A DNA stretch of 5,262 nt from Burkholderiales bacterium (GTDB taxonomy: Bacteria; Pseudomonadota; Gammaproteobacteria; Burkholderiales; Burkholderiaceae_D): positions 1-5,262 of the forward strand of contig JACPVY010000197.1 in NCBI GenBank assembly GCA_016197345.1, given 5' to 3'. The notes beneath the pieces are model-generated. The model worked only from the letters and a program-made list of their open reading frames with translations, had not been told where the DNA came from and made no database searches. Position numbers and translations under genes: made by a program. Shown piece by piece: positions 1 to 5,262 of this stretch; within the stretch, counting starts at the first letter, position 1, and the number at the start of each line of letters is the position of its first letter.

Positions 1-709
1 CTGGCGTATTCGCACGCGCATCCAAGCCTTTGATGATGCGACCAGCAAAGCGACCGCACAAATCTGGCGCAGAAATTTTGACTGGCAACTTGTCTTGTAT
101 CGTCACCGCTACCGGATGGATTTCGGGCTGCTTCAATGGGCAACCTGTCAGCGCCGACACTTCACGCGCGACCCCTAGCACCGATAAGCAATCGGCTTTA
201 TTTGGCGTCAATTTGATCGTGAATTTCAAATCATTGAGTTCAAAATAATCGCGGAAATTTTGGCCTACTGGCGCATCAGCTGGCAAATCCATCAAACCAG
301 CGTGATCTTCCGATAATTTCAATTCACGCGCCGAGCACAACATGCCTTGCGATTCAACACCGCGTAATTTACCGACTTTGATTTCAAATGGTTTGCCGTC
401 TGCGCCGGGTGGCAACACAGCACCAGCCATCGCACATACCACTTTCATGTTGGCGCGCACATTTGGCGCACCGCAAACGATATTCAAAATCGTGCCCGTG
501 CCGACATCCACTTGACACACATTCAAACGATCAGCATCAGGGTGTTTAACGACTTCCAGCACATGGCCAACAACAACGTGGGAAAACGGTGGTGCGACCG
601 CTTCGGTTTCTTCGACTTCCAAACCCGCCATGGTCAACATGTGGGCCAATTCATCCGAAGTCATCTTCGGATCAGCCATGGTACGTAGCCAGTTTTCAGA
701 AAATTGCAT
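1..709 (-). CDS. pheT: Phenylalanine--tRNA ligase beta subunit, N-terminal 236 residues (3' part lies outside the window)
   Basis: PheT is the large subunit of the cytoplasmic alpha2-beta2 phenylalanyl-tRNA synthetase; it binds tRNA(Phe) and carries the editing site that removes mischarged Tyr. The minus frame from the ATG at 707-709 is open to the window edge, giving 236 residues; full-length family members have about 800. Residues about 39-150 form the OB-fold tRNA-binding domain, with HPDADRL at 56-62, CGAPNVR at 79-85 and [13 protein letters not shown] at 120-132. [17 protein letters not shown] at 168-184 leads into the B3/4 editing domain, which is cut off. The start fits the family ([10 protein letters not shown]) and has only a weak GAAAG Shine-Dalgarno (718-722), 8 nt upstream. 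The catalytic-like and anticodon-binding parts are not visible. It lies 96 nt after pheS, a wider gap than the near-abutting genes of E. coli. Confidence 0.97.
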   Translation of the reverse strand, partial: MQFSENWLRTMADPKMTSDELAHMLTMAGLEVEETEAVAPPFSHVVVGHVLEVVKHPDADRLNVCQVDVGTGTILNIVCGAPNVRANMKVVCAMAGAVLPPGADGKPFEIKVGKLRGVESQGMLCSARELKLSEDHAGLMDLPADAPVGQNFRDYFELNDLKFTIKLTPNKADCLSVLGVAREVSALTGCPLKQPEIHPVAVTIQDKLPVKISAPDLCGRFAGRIIKGLDARANTP

Positions 710-730
710 GATTTACGCTTTCAATTCGTT

Positions 731-756
731 TGCCAATTGCTACTGTTCAATTGGCA
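731..756 (-). other. Perfect 9-bp inverted repeat in the pheS-pheT spacer
   Basis: The arms TGCCAATTG (731-739) and CAATTGGCA (748-756) are exact complements around an 8-nt loop. In the minus-strand mRNA this would be a hairpin 21 nt upstream of the pheT start codon and 49 nt past the pheS stop. No U-run follows it, so it is not a normal intrinsic terminator. It could affect mRNA stability or processing, or pheT translation, since the weak pheT ribosome site follows it closely. The repeat is certain; its role is unknown. Confidence 0.5.
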
Positions 757-805
757 TTCAATATAGGGATAACGAGGGTTTTGCTAAGTGGTCAATTCAA
801 TGTGT

Positions 806-1822
806 TTAATTAAATTGCTTCAAGAAGCGCAAATCACCTTCGTAAAATAGCCGCAAATCGTTGATGCCATAGCGCAGCATTGTCAACCGTTCGATCCCTG
901 AACCAAAAGCGAAGCCCAAATATTGTTCAGGATCGAGGCCAAAATTGCGCACGACGGTTGGGTGTACTTGACCCGCGCCGGAGACCTCTAGCCACTTGCC
1001 TTTCAAGGGGCCGCTGCCAAAAGCGATATCAATTTCAGCTGAAGGTTCGGTAAATGGGAAATACGATGGGCGGAAGCGTACTTGCAAATCGTCAGTTTCA
1101 AAGAAAGCTTTGACGAAATTCAAGTACACCCCTTTCAAGTCGGCGAAGCTGATATCGTCAGCAATCCACAGGCCTTCGACTTGATGGAACATAGGGGAAT
1201 GGGTAGCATCGCTATCAACCCGATAAGTACGACCGGGGGCGATGACTTTGATTGGTGGGCGGTTCATGCGCGCGTAGCGCACTTGCATCGGGCTAGTGTG
1301 GGTGCGTAGCAGCAAAGGTTTGCCCGTGCTGTCTTTACCGTCGATATAAAACGTGTCTTGCATCGAACGCGCCGGGTGATTTTCCGGGCTATTCAAGGCG
1401 CTAAAGTTAGTCCAATCATTTTCGATTTCAGGGCCATCGGCCACATCGAAACCGATGGAAGCGAAGATTTGCTCGATCCGCTCCCAACTCCGCATCACTG
1501 GATGAATACCACCGACGCTACGCCCACGGCCGGGCAAGGTGATGTCGATTGCTTCAGCATTCAAACGCGCCATCATTTGCGCATTCGCTAAAGCATCGCG
1601 GCGTGCGGTCAGGGCTTGTTCAATTTGTTCTTTGGCGGAATTAATCACCGCACCTTGCGCTTTGCGCTCTTCAGGGGCTAGCTTGCCCAAACCCTTCATT
1701 AACTCGGTGATTTGCCCGGTCTTGCCCAGGTATTTTGCTTTGGCGTTTTCCAACGCTGCTGCGTCTGGCGCAGCGAGAAAATCGGCTTGCGCCGCGACGA
1801 CGAGTTGTTCTACGGAGTTCAT
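806..1822 (-). CDS. pheS: Phenylalanine--tRNA ligase alpha subunit
   Basis: PheS is the catalytic subunit of the class II phenylalanyl-tRNA synthetase; it activates Phe with ATP and, with PheT, charges tRNA(Phe) in the cytoplasm. The product is 338 residues (E. coli 327). Residues 1-90 form the N-terminal coiled-coil tRNA-binding arm. Motif 1 surrounds GGIHPVM (104-110). Motif 2 runs from [12 protein letters not shown] (171-182) to [20 protein letters not shown] (195-214). [14 protein letters not shown] (250-263) and [11 protein letters not shown] (303-313, motif 3) line the active site, with Ala305 at the position known to set Phe side-chain specificity. The frame is open upstream to a TTG at 1898-1900, but that 26-residue extension is unlike PheS. 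The ATG at 1820-1822 has a proper ribosome site and gives the family N-terminus MNSVEQLV. It is followed by pheT and preceded by a terminator. Confidence 0.97.
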   Translation of the reverse strand: MNSVEQLVVAAQADFLAAPDAAALENAKAKYLGKTGQITELMKGLGKLAPEERKAQGAVINSAKEQIEQALTARRDALANAQMMARLNAEAIDITLPGRGRSVGGIHPVMRSWERIEQIFASIGFDVADGPEIENDWTNFSALNSPENHPARSMQDTFYIDGKDSTGKPLLLRTHTSPMQVRYARMNRPPIKVIAPGRTYRVDSDATHSPMFHQVEGLWIADDISFADLKGVYLNFVKAFFETDDLQVRFRPSYFPFTEPSAEIDIAFGSGPLKGKWLEVSGAGQVHPTVVRNFGLDPEQYLGFAFGSGIERLTMLRYGINDLRLFYEGDLRFLKQFN

Positions 1823-1830
1823 ACGTTTTT

Positions 1831-1834
1831 TCCT
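1831..1834 (-). promoter_or_regulatory. Ribosome binding site of pheS
   Basis: The minus strand reads GCAGGAAAAAACGT before the ATG at 1820-1822, placing AGGA 8 nt upstream of the start. This supports the 338-residue start over the longer TTG-initiated frame. Confidence 0.7.
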
Positions 1835-1925
1835 GCAATGAAGCGCCCAATCGCGTGAGCGAGGCAGCGATGATAAGCAATAATCAAAACAACGATTCAA
1901 TACAAATGCAAAGCAGCAATTTTAA

Positions 1926-1940
1926 TGGTGCTGGGCACCA
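1926..1940 (-). other. 6-bp inverted repeat upstream of pheS
   Basis: TGGTGC (1926-1931) and GCACCA (1935-1940) are exact complements around a 3-nt loop. On the minus strand TTAAAATT follows immediately. It lies between the terminator and pheS, about 100 nt before the start codon. It could be a small mRNA hairpin or an operator-like dyad beside a -10-like TAAAAT; neither is proven. Confidence 0.35.
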
Positions 1941-1979
1941 ACAACGCTAGCGATGCAATGAATTTTGCAGCTTAAAACT

Positions 1980-2013
1980 AAAAAACGGGGCATAGGTGGA
2001 TACCTCTGCCCCG
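1980..2013 (-). terminator. Intrinsic terminator between rplT and pheS (possible attenuator)
   Basis: CGGGGCA (1986-1992) pairs with TGCCCCG (2007-2013). After one mismatch (1993/2006) AGGT (1994-1997) pairs with ACCT (2002-2005) around a GGAT loop. In the minus-strand transcript the stem is followed by UUUUUU (1980-1985) and a further U-rich stretch. The other flank, 2015-2021, is seven T on the plus strand, so the structure could work in both directions. It ends the thrS-infC-rpmI-rplT transcript, or acts as an attenuator before pheST, the position at which E. coli has its Phe attenuator. Confidence 0.88.
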
Positions 2014-2030
2014 CTTTTTTTATCTACAAC

Positions 2031-2050
2031 CAGTAGGATAGTTCCTACTG
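2031..2050 (-). other. 8-bp hairpin just after rplT
   Basis: CAGTAGGA (2031-2038) and TCCTACTG (2043-2050) are perfect complements with a 4-nt loop. It begins 13 nt after the rplT stop and lies 17 nt before the terminator stem. It has no U-run of its own. It may protect the rplT mRNA end or form part of a tandem hairpin-terminator unit. I found no long pairing between it and the terminator that would make an antiterminator. Confidence 0.5.
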
Positions 2051-2063
2051 CTGGCAACGCTTA

Positions 2064-2423
2064 TTAAGCTGCTACCGTGGCTTTGACCTGTTTCACAATC
2101 GCAGCAAATGCTGGTTTGTCCATGACAGCCATATCAGCCAAGACCTTGCGATCCAATTCAATCGAAGCTTTTTTCAAGCCGTTCATGAATACGCTGTAAG
2201 TCAAACCATGTTCACGCGAAGCAGCATTGATACGGGTGATCCACAAAGCGCGGAAAACGCGTTTCTTGTTGCGACGGTCACGGTATGCATATTGGCCAGC
2301 GCGCATAACGGCTTGCTTAGCAATACGATAAACCTTACTGCGGCGACCACGATAGCCTTTGGCTTGGTCTAGGACTTTCTTATGGCGGGCACGAGCTGTA
2401 ACCCCACGTTTTACTCTAGGCAT
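2064..2423 (-). CDS. rplT: 50S ribosomal protein L20
   Basis: L20 is an early-assembly protein of the 50S subunit that binds 23S rRNA; in E. coli and Bacillus it also represses its own operon by binding the mRNA leader. The product is 119 residues, the usual family length. It has the basic N-terminal tail ([16 protein letters not shown]), the helical segment with [20 protein letters not shown] at 23-42 and [20 protein letters not shown] at 48-67, and the C-terminal RNA-binding domain. The ATG at 2421-2423 is preceded by AGGAG (2429-2433), 5 nt upstream, the strongest ribosome site in the window. The gene lies 25 nt after rpmI and is followed by a second in-phase stop (TAATAA) and then two hairpins. 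Nothing in the protein is unusual. Confidence 0.98.
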   Translation of the reverse strand: MPRVKRGVTARARHKKVLDQAKGYRGRRSKVYRIAKQAVMRAGQYAYRDRRNKKRVFRALWITRINAASREHGLTYSVFMNGLKKASIELDRKVLADMAVMDKPAFAAIVKQVKATVAA

Positions 2424-2448
2424 AGTTTCTCCTGTTTACTGTGTGAGA

Positions 2449-2646
2449 TTAAGCGTTTGGCATCATGCGGTAGACGGATTGCACGTCAGACGCATTGACA
2501 TTGACGGTACCACGCAATTGGCGTTTGTTTTTGGTGGTTTTTTTGGTCAAGATGTGGCGTTTAAATGCATGACCACATTTCACCGTGCCACCTGGGCGGA
2601 CACGAAAGCGCTTCTTTGCAGAGCTCTTTGTTTTCATCTTAGGCAT
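2449..2646 (-). CDS. rpmI: 50S ribosomal protein L35
   Basis: L35 is a small basic protein of the large ribosomal subunit. The product is 65 residues, the same as in E. coli, with the family N-terminus [14 protein letters not shown] and the core [16 protein letters not shown] at 34-49. The same frame extends upstream through other start codons to 2703, including two ATGs within 30 nt. I chose the ATG at 2644-2646 because the upstream residues ([10 protein letters not shown] and earlier) are not part of L35 and because an AGGA lies 10 nt upstream. That ribosome site is inside a hairpin (2654-2670). rpmI and rplT are probably co-translated and jointly controlled by L20. Confidence 0.96.
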   Translation of the reverse strand: MPKMKTKSSAKKRFRVRPGGTVKCGHAFKRHILTKKTTKNKRQLRGTVNVNASDVQSVYRMMPNA

Positions 2647-2653
2647 AACAATT

Positions 2654-2670
2654 CTGTCCTTTTTGGACAG
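2654..2670 (-). promoter_or_regulatory. Hairpin covering the rpmI ribosome binding site
   Basis: CTGTCC (2654-2659) and GGACAG (2665-2670) pair perfectly around a 5-nt loop. In the mRNA the loop and 3' arm read AAAAAGGACAG, so the AGGA Shine-Dalgarno of rpmI (2657-2660) is mostly within the stem. The pairing would restrict ribosome access. It fits translational control of rpmI-rplT, probably by L20, but that link is inferred from other bacteria. Confidence 0.55.
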
Positions 2671-2681
2671 CTCCATTTTTA

Positions 2682-2748
2682 GCATGATTGCAGGTGGCAA
2701 CACTATGTTGCTCTTAGATGCCTGCTTTCACTTATTGTGCAGTCATGC
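2682..2748 (-). other. Nested stem structure in the rpmI leader
   Basis: GCATGATTGCA (2682-2692) is complementary to TGCAGTCATGC (2738-2748) at 10 of 11 positions. Inside the 45-nt loop GCAACA (2697-2702) pairs perfectly with TGTTGC (2706-2711). The outer stem ends 35 nt upstream of the rpmI start codon and 11 nt before the hairpin over the ribosome site. The architecture resembles a protein-responsive leader; the ligand is not shown by the sequence. Confidence 0.5.
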
Positions 2749-2870
2749 GAGAGATTCAAAAACCAAGGCCACCAAAGTGACGAAGGTTTTTATCCACATC
2801 TACGCTTGCCGCGATAGCATCACAGCGCCGAGTTTTGCAACCCAGCGCTGCAACGTATATTGGGTGCTAC

Positions 2871-3008
2871 TTATTTTTTCTTCTTCGGTGCCAACACCAT
2901 GATCATCTGCCGGCCTTCCATTTTTGGAAACTGCTCGACCTGACCAAATGGCTCCAAGTCAGCTTTCAAGCGTTCCAACATCCGAAAGCCAATGTCTTGA
3001 TGCGCCAT
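2871..3008 (-). CDS. infC: 3' part of infC: rest of the IF3 C domain, possibly translated by reinitiation
   Basis: The ATG at 3006-3008 directly follows the TAA and is in the same frame. It reads 45 residues, [20 protein letters not shown] through [15 protein letters not shown], ending at TAA 2871-2873. This is intact IF3 sequence and shows no decay. Ribosomes stopping at the TAA could in principle restart at this ATG; no strong Shine-Dalgarno lies just upstream. Whether the two pieces could assemble into a working C domain is unknown. Confidence 0.4.
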   Translation of the reverse strand: MAHQDIGFRMLERLKADLEPFGQVEQFPKMEGRQMIMVLAPKKKK

Positions 3009-3392
3009 TTACCGACCACGGAAACGCAACGTGATCTTGGTCTTGTCGCCATCTTCCAAGAACTTGGTCAGATTGCGCAACTTGATGTTGTAATCACCAT
3101 CATCGGTACCTGGGCGGAATTTGACTTCCTTCACCAAGATAACTTTTTGCTTCAGTTTGGCTTCGTGGGCCTTTTTCTGTTCCTGATATTTGAACTTACC
3201 ATAATCCATCAGGCGACAGACTGGTGGCTGCGCAGTAGGCGCGATCTCCACCAGATCCACGTTCGCTTCTTCCGCCATGCGGAAGGCCTCAGCCAAACTC
3301 ACGATACCGAGAGGTTCGTTCTCGACTCCAGCTAAACGTAGCTCAGGAGCGGTAATTTCGCCGTTTATGCGATGCGACTTATCAGTAGCTAT
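3009..3392 (-). CDS. infC: 5' part of infC: IF3 N domain, linker and start of the C domain
   Basis: As read, this frame gives 127 residues from the ATA start and stops after LRFRGR, within the C domain. An in-frame TGA seven codons upstream of the ATA rules out a longer start. A GTG at 3300-3302 (codon 31) could start a 97-residue form, but that would remove the conserved RINGEI segment, so I reject it. A protein ending here would lack the second half of the C domain, which carries much of the 30S binding, and would not be expected to work alone. Confidence 0.65.
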   Translation of the reverse strand: MATDKSHRINGEITAPELRLAGVENEPLGIVSLAEAFRMAEEANVDLVEIAPTAQPPVCRLMDYGKFKYQEQKKAHEAKLKQKVILVKEVKFRPGTDDGDYNIKLRNLTKFLEDGDKTKITLRFRGR

Positions 3393-3404
3393 TGCAGTTT
3401 CCTT
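3390..3404 (-). promoter_or_regulatory. infC ribosome binding site and ATA start codon
   Basis: The minus strand reads AAGGA (3400-3404), a 7-nt spacer and then ATA (3390-3392). No ATG, GTG or TTG lies between the upstream in-frame TGA and the conserved IF3 start region, so ATA is the likely initiator. E. coli infC starts with AUU, and IF3 represses its own translation by rejecting that codon. An ATA start implies the same autocontrol here. Confidence 0.8.
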
Positions 3405-3419
3405 TAAAAATCAAATGAA

Positions 3420-3433
3420 ATACCGTGCGGTAT
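3420..3433 (-). other. Short inverted repeat in the thrS-infC spacer
   Basis: ATACCG (3420-3425) and CGGTAT (3428-3433) are complementary around two bases. As RNA it would be a 5-bp stem with a GCAC tetraloop, lying 12 nt after the thrS stop and 27 nt before the infC start. No U-run follows, so it is not a terminator. It may separate thrS and infC translation or be chance. Confidence 0.3.
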
Positions 3434-3445
3434 ACGCCAAGAAAT

Positions 3446-5262
3446 TCAGACTTTGTCTGCCACTTCTTGAGTGAGGCGTTGCAACAGGGCTTCAACATCC
3501 ATGACACCCAGATCAACATTACCTCGCGCCCGCACGGCCACTGTATTGGCATCCCGTTCTTTATCCCCGACCACCAAAATATATGGCAGCTTTTGGATGG
3601 AATGTTCGCGTATTTTATAGGTAATTTTCTCGTTACGCAAATCGAGCTGCACCCGCAAGCCGCATTTACGCAATTTTTCGGTTAATTGTTGTGCATATTC
3701 TGCTTGGCTAGCCGAAATATTGAGTACCGAGACTTGCACTGGCGCCAACCACAGCGGCAACGCACCCGCATGGCTTTCGATCAAAATACCGATAAAGCGC
3801 TCGAGCGAACCCACAATCGCACGATGCAACATAATTGGCGACAAACGCTGATCATCACCCGTTTTATAGGTCGCACCCAAACGCTCTGCCGTATTGAAAT
3901 CGACCTGCATGGTGCCAACCTGCCACGGACGGCCGAGCGAATCTTTCAGGTGATATTCAATTTTCGGGCCATAAAACGCGCCCTCACCTGGCAATTCTTC
4001 CCACTCCACGCCACAGGTACGCAGCGCAGTACGCATCGCTTCTTCGGCTTTATCCCAAATTTCTTCCGAGCCAACACGGCTATCTGGGCGCAAGGCCAAT
4101 TTCACAGCAATATTTTCAAAGCCAAAGTCTTGATACACCTTCATCGCTTGCGGATGAAAGGCGATCACCTCCGCTTGGATTTGCTCTTCGGTACAGAAAA
4201 TATGACCATCATCTTGCGTAAAGCCACGCACCCGCATGATGCCATGCAGTGCACCAGAAGATTCATTACGATGGCATTGACCAAATTCACCATAGCGCAA
4301 TGGCAAATCGCGATAACTGCGCAAGTCTGATTTGAAAATCTGCACATGCCCAGGGCAATTCATTGGCTTCAATGCATATTGGCGATTTTCGGATTCGGTC
4401 GTGAACATATTGTCACGGTAGTTATCCCAGTGACCGGTACGCTCCCACAAGCTGCGATCCAAAATTTGCGGCCCCTTGACTTCTTGATAGCCACTTTCTT
4501 GATAGACGCGGCGCATATATTGCTCAACTTGCTGCCAAATCGTCCAACCTTTTGGATGCCAAAACACCAAGCCCGGCGCTTCTTCTTGCATGTGAAACAA
4601 ATCCAGCAAACGACCAAGCTTACGATGATCGCGCTTTTCCGCTTCTTCTAGCACATGCAAGTAATTTTCCAGATCTTCTTTTTTCGCCCAAGCGGTGCCA
4701 TACACGCGCTGTAGCATTTCGTTTTTCGAGTCGCCGCGCCAATACGCGCCAGCCAACTTCATCAATTTGAAGACTTTTAATTTACCAGTCGATGGCACAT
4801 GCGGGCCACGGCACAAATCGGTAAATTTGCCTTCGGTATATAGCGACACATCTTGATCAGCCGGAATAGATTCGATGATCTCGGCCTTATACGCTTCGCC
4901 AATAGATTTAAAGTAAGCCACCGCTTCATCGCGCGGCAAGACTTTACGGGTGACTGGCTCATCCTTCTTCGCCAATTCCGCCATTTTTTTCTCGATTGCC
5001 ACCAAATCTTCTGGCGTAAATGGGCGCTTGTACGAAAAATCGTAGTAAAAGCCATTTTCAATCACAGGGCCGATAGTGACTTGCGCGTCGGGATACAACT
5101 CTTTCACCGCATACGCCAACAAGTGCGCGGTGGAGTGGCGAATCACATCGACACCATCGGCATCTTTATCGGTGATGATCGCCAAATCGACATTACCTTC
5201 GATCAGATACGAGGTATCCACCAACTTGCCATCGACACGACCAGCTAGCGCAGCCTTTGCCA
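3446..5262 (-). CDS. thrS: Threonine--tRNA ligase (N-terminus beyond the window)
   Basis: ThrS activates Thr with ATP, charges tRNA(Thr) and edits mischarged Ser; it is a cytoplasmic class II homodimer. The window shows 604 residues ending at TGA 3446-3448; about 31 residues of the N-terminal TGS domain lie beyond the right edge, for a usual total near 635. Visible residues 42-46 (HSTAH) and 150-154 (CRGPH) are the two halves of the editing-site zinc motif. In the catalytic core, MNCPGH (Cys at 302), DDGHIF (His at 353) and MLHRAI (His at 479) supply the three active-site zinc ligands. [14 protein letters not shown] near 323 is motif 2, and the anticodon-binding domain starts around residue 500. 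A TTG at 5222-5224 is not the start, because conserved ThrS sequence ([10 protein letters not shown]) continues upstream. It heads the cluster, 53 nt before infC. The thrS operator region is not in the window. Confidence 0.98.
   Translation of the reverse strand, partial: AKAALAGRVDGKLVDTSYLIEGNVDLAIITDKDADGVDVIRHSTAHLLAYAVKELYPDAQVTIGPVIENGFYYDFSYKRPFTPEDLVAIEKKMAELAKKDEPVTRKVLPRDEAVAYFKSIGEAYKAEIIESIPADQDVSLYTEGKFTDLCRGPHVPSTGKLKVFKLMKLAGAYWRGDSKNEMLQRVYGTAWAKKEDLENYLHVLEEAEKRDHRKLGRLLDLFHMQEEAPGLVFWHPKGWTIWQQVEQYMRRVYQESGYQEVKGPQILDRSLWERTGHWDNYRDNMFTTESENRQYALKPMNCPGHVQIFKSDLRSYRDLPLRYGEFGQCHRNESSGALHGIMRVRGFTQDDGHIFCTEEQIQAEVIAFHPQAMKVYQDFGFENIAVKLALRPDSRVGSEEIWDKAEEAMRTALRTCGVEWEELPGEGAFYGPKIEYHLKDSLGRPWQVGTMQVDFNTAERLGATYKTGDDQRLSPIMLHRAIVGSLERFIGILIESHAGALPLWLAPVQVSVLNISASQAEYAQQLTEKLRKCGLRVQLDLRNEKITYKIREHSIQKLPYILVVGDKERDANTVAVRARGNVDLGVMDVEALLQRLTQEVADKV

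Larger units (their letters stand above)
1823..2063 (-). other. rplT-pheS intergenic region
   Basis: These 241 nt separate rplT from pheS. In transcription order they hold an 8-bp hairpin (2031-2050), a strong terminator (1980-2013) and a 6-bp hairpin (1926-1940), then about 100 nt leading to the pheS ribosome site. A weaker inverted repeat, TGCAA/TTGCA, sits at 1954-1969. The 48 nt between the rplT stop and the terminator contain no Phe codon, so no PheM-like leader peptide is present there. pheST expression must depend on readthrough of the terminator or on a promoter below it. I could not settle on a convincing -35/-10 pair: TAAAAT, just past the 1926-1940 hairpin, resembles a -10 box but has no good -35. 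Confidence 0.6.
2647..2870 (-). promoter_or_regulatory. Structured untranslated leader of rpmI-rplT, candidate L20 control region
   Basis: These 224 nt between infC and rpmI contain no credible gene. In mRNA order they hold: a hairpin with CAGCGC/GCGCTG arms (2823-2828, 2845-2850) and a partly paired inner stem; a weak AAAAACC/GGTTTTT pair (2758-2764, 2785-2791); an 11-nt long-range stem with one mismatch (2682-2692 with 2738-2748) enclosing a perfect 6-bp hairpin (2697-2711); and the hairpin over the ribosome site (2654-2670). E. coli L20 represses rpmI-rplT by binding structured RNA in the same position. A separate rpmI promoter could also lie here, but I see no clear one. Confidence 0.5.
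2871..3392 (-). pseudogene. infC: Translation initiation factor IF-3, interrupted by an in-frame stop
   Basis: IF3 binds the 30S subunit, keeps it apart from 50S and checks the start codon and initiator tRNA. The frame from the ATA at 3390-3392 to the TAA at 2871-2873 encodes a full IF3 of about 173 residues (E. coli 180) but is broken by a TAA at 3009-3011, codon 128. The N domain has SHRINGEI near the start and [12 protein letters not shown] at 56-67. A basic linker (68-83) leads to the C domain, with [15 protein letters not shown] at 86-100 and LRFRGR at 122-127. The stop replaces the Glu of the highly conserved RFRGREMAH; one base change in the codon (GAA to TAA) explains it, and the frame is unchanged on both sides. 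Since infC is normally essential, this could be a sequence error, a real lesion covered by another copy, or a split but working gene. Confidence 0.85.

Noticed and set aside
1823..1900. N-terminal extension of PheS from a TTG at 1898-1900
   Set aside because: The 26 added residues ([15 protein letters not shown] and onward) are unlike PheS, and the ATG at 1820-1822 has a good ribosome site and the expected N-terminus.
1922..1993. A 23-codon minus-strand frame starting with an ATG inside the terminator stem, 9 nt after AGAGG
   Set aside because: Its start and ribosome site are both buried in the strong terminator hairpin. The peptide (MPRFLVLSCK and onward) has one Phe only and lies on the wrong side of the terminator to act as an attenuation leader.
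2647..2703. N-terminal extension of L35 from start codons upstream of 2646
   Set aside because: L35 is normally about 65 residues and begins MPKMKT; the upstream codons run through the leader hairpins and look like untranslated RNA.
2758..2791. AAAAACC/GGTTTTT inverted repeat in the rpmI leader as a terminator
   Set aside because: Only two of the seven pairs are G-C and the loop is 20 nt, so the stem is weak. It is kept only as a minor element of the leader.
2835..3335. A 166-codon plus-strand open frame opposite infC
   Set aside because: It is antisense to clear IF3 sequence and has no ribosome site or domain that I recognise.
3686..4330. A 214-codon plus-strand open frame opposite thrS
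   Set aside because: It lies entirely antisense to the conserved ThrS catalytic region, shows no recognisable domain and is explained by the base composition of the real gene.
1..5262. An undescribed gene system or defence island
   Set aside because: Every substantial frame is a known translation gene in its usual order, and no spacer is long enough to hide another gene of note. The unusual signals are regulatory, plus the infC stop.

Overview
The window is a stretch of bacterial core genome carrying the conserved translation cluster thrS-infC-rpmI-rplT-pheS-pheT. All six genes lie on the minus strand, so transcription runs from high to low coordinates. The protein sequences look betaproteobacterial, of Burkholderiales type and possibly Oxalobacteraceae-like: the IF3 start region reads [12 protein letters not shown], and PheS has [12 protein letters not shown] and [12 protein letters not shown]. 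The family-level guess comes from remembered sequence style, not from a search. I see no mobile element, CRISPR array, tRNA or rRNA.

Layout in transcription order. thrS (3446-5262) is cut by the right edge; only about the first 31 residues, part of the TGS domain, are missing. A 53-nt spacer leads to infC, which starts at an ATA codon (3390-3392) behind a good Shine-Dalgarno. infC is interrupted by an in-frame TAA at 3009-3011, immediately followed by an in-frame ATG that reads the rest of the IF3 C-terminal domain to 2871. A 224-nt untranslated leader with several inverted repeats precedes rpmI (2449-2646). rplT (2064-2423) follows 25 nt later. A 241-nt spacer then holds a clear intrinsic terminator. 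pheS (806-1822), a 96-nt spacer with a perfect 9-bp inverted repeat, and pheT (1-709, cut by the left edge) complete the window.

The genes all serve translation: threonine and phenylalanine charging of tRNA (ThrS, PheST), start-site selection (IF3) and the 50S subunit (L35, L20). In E. coli this cluster is a set of autoregulated units: ThrS controls thrS, IF3 controls infC through its non-canonical start codon, L20 controls rpmI-rplT through the mRNA leader, and Phe-tRNA supply controls pheST by attenuation. The window shows a candidate site for each of the last three. However, no Phe-codon leader peptide precedes the pheS terminator, so classical PheM-type attenuation is not supported.

The main oddity is the stop codon inside infC, an essential gene. 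It is either a sequencing or assembly error, a real mutation tolerated by reinitiation or by a second copy, or a split IF3. The next most interesting item is the structured rpmI leader, whose last hairpin buries the rpmI ribosome binding site.
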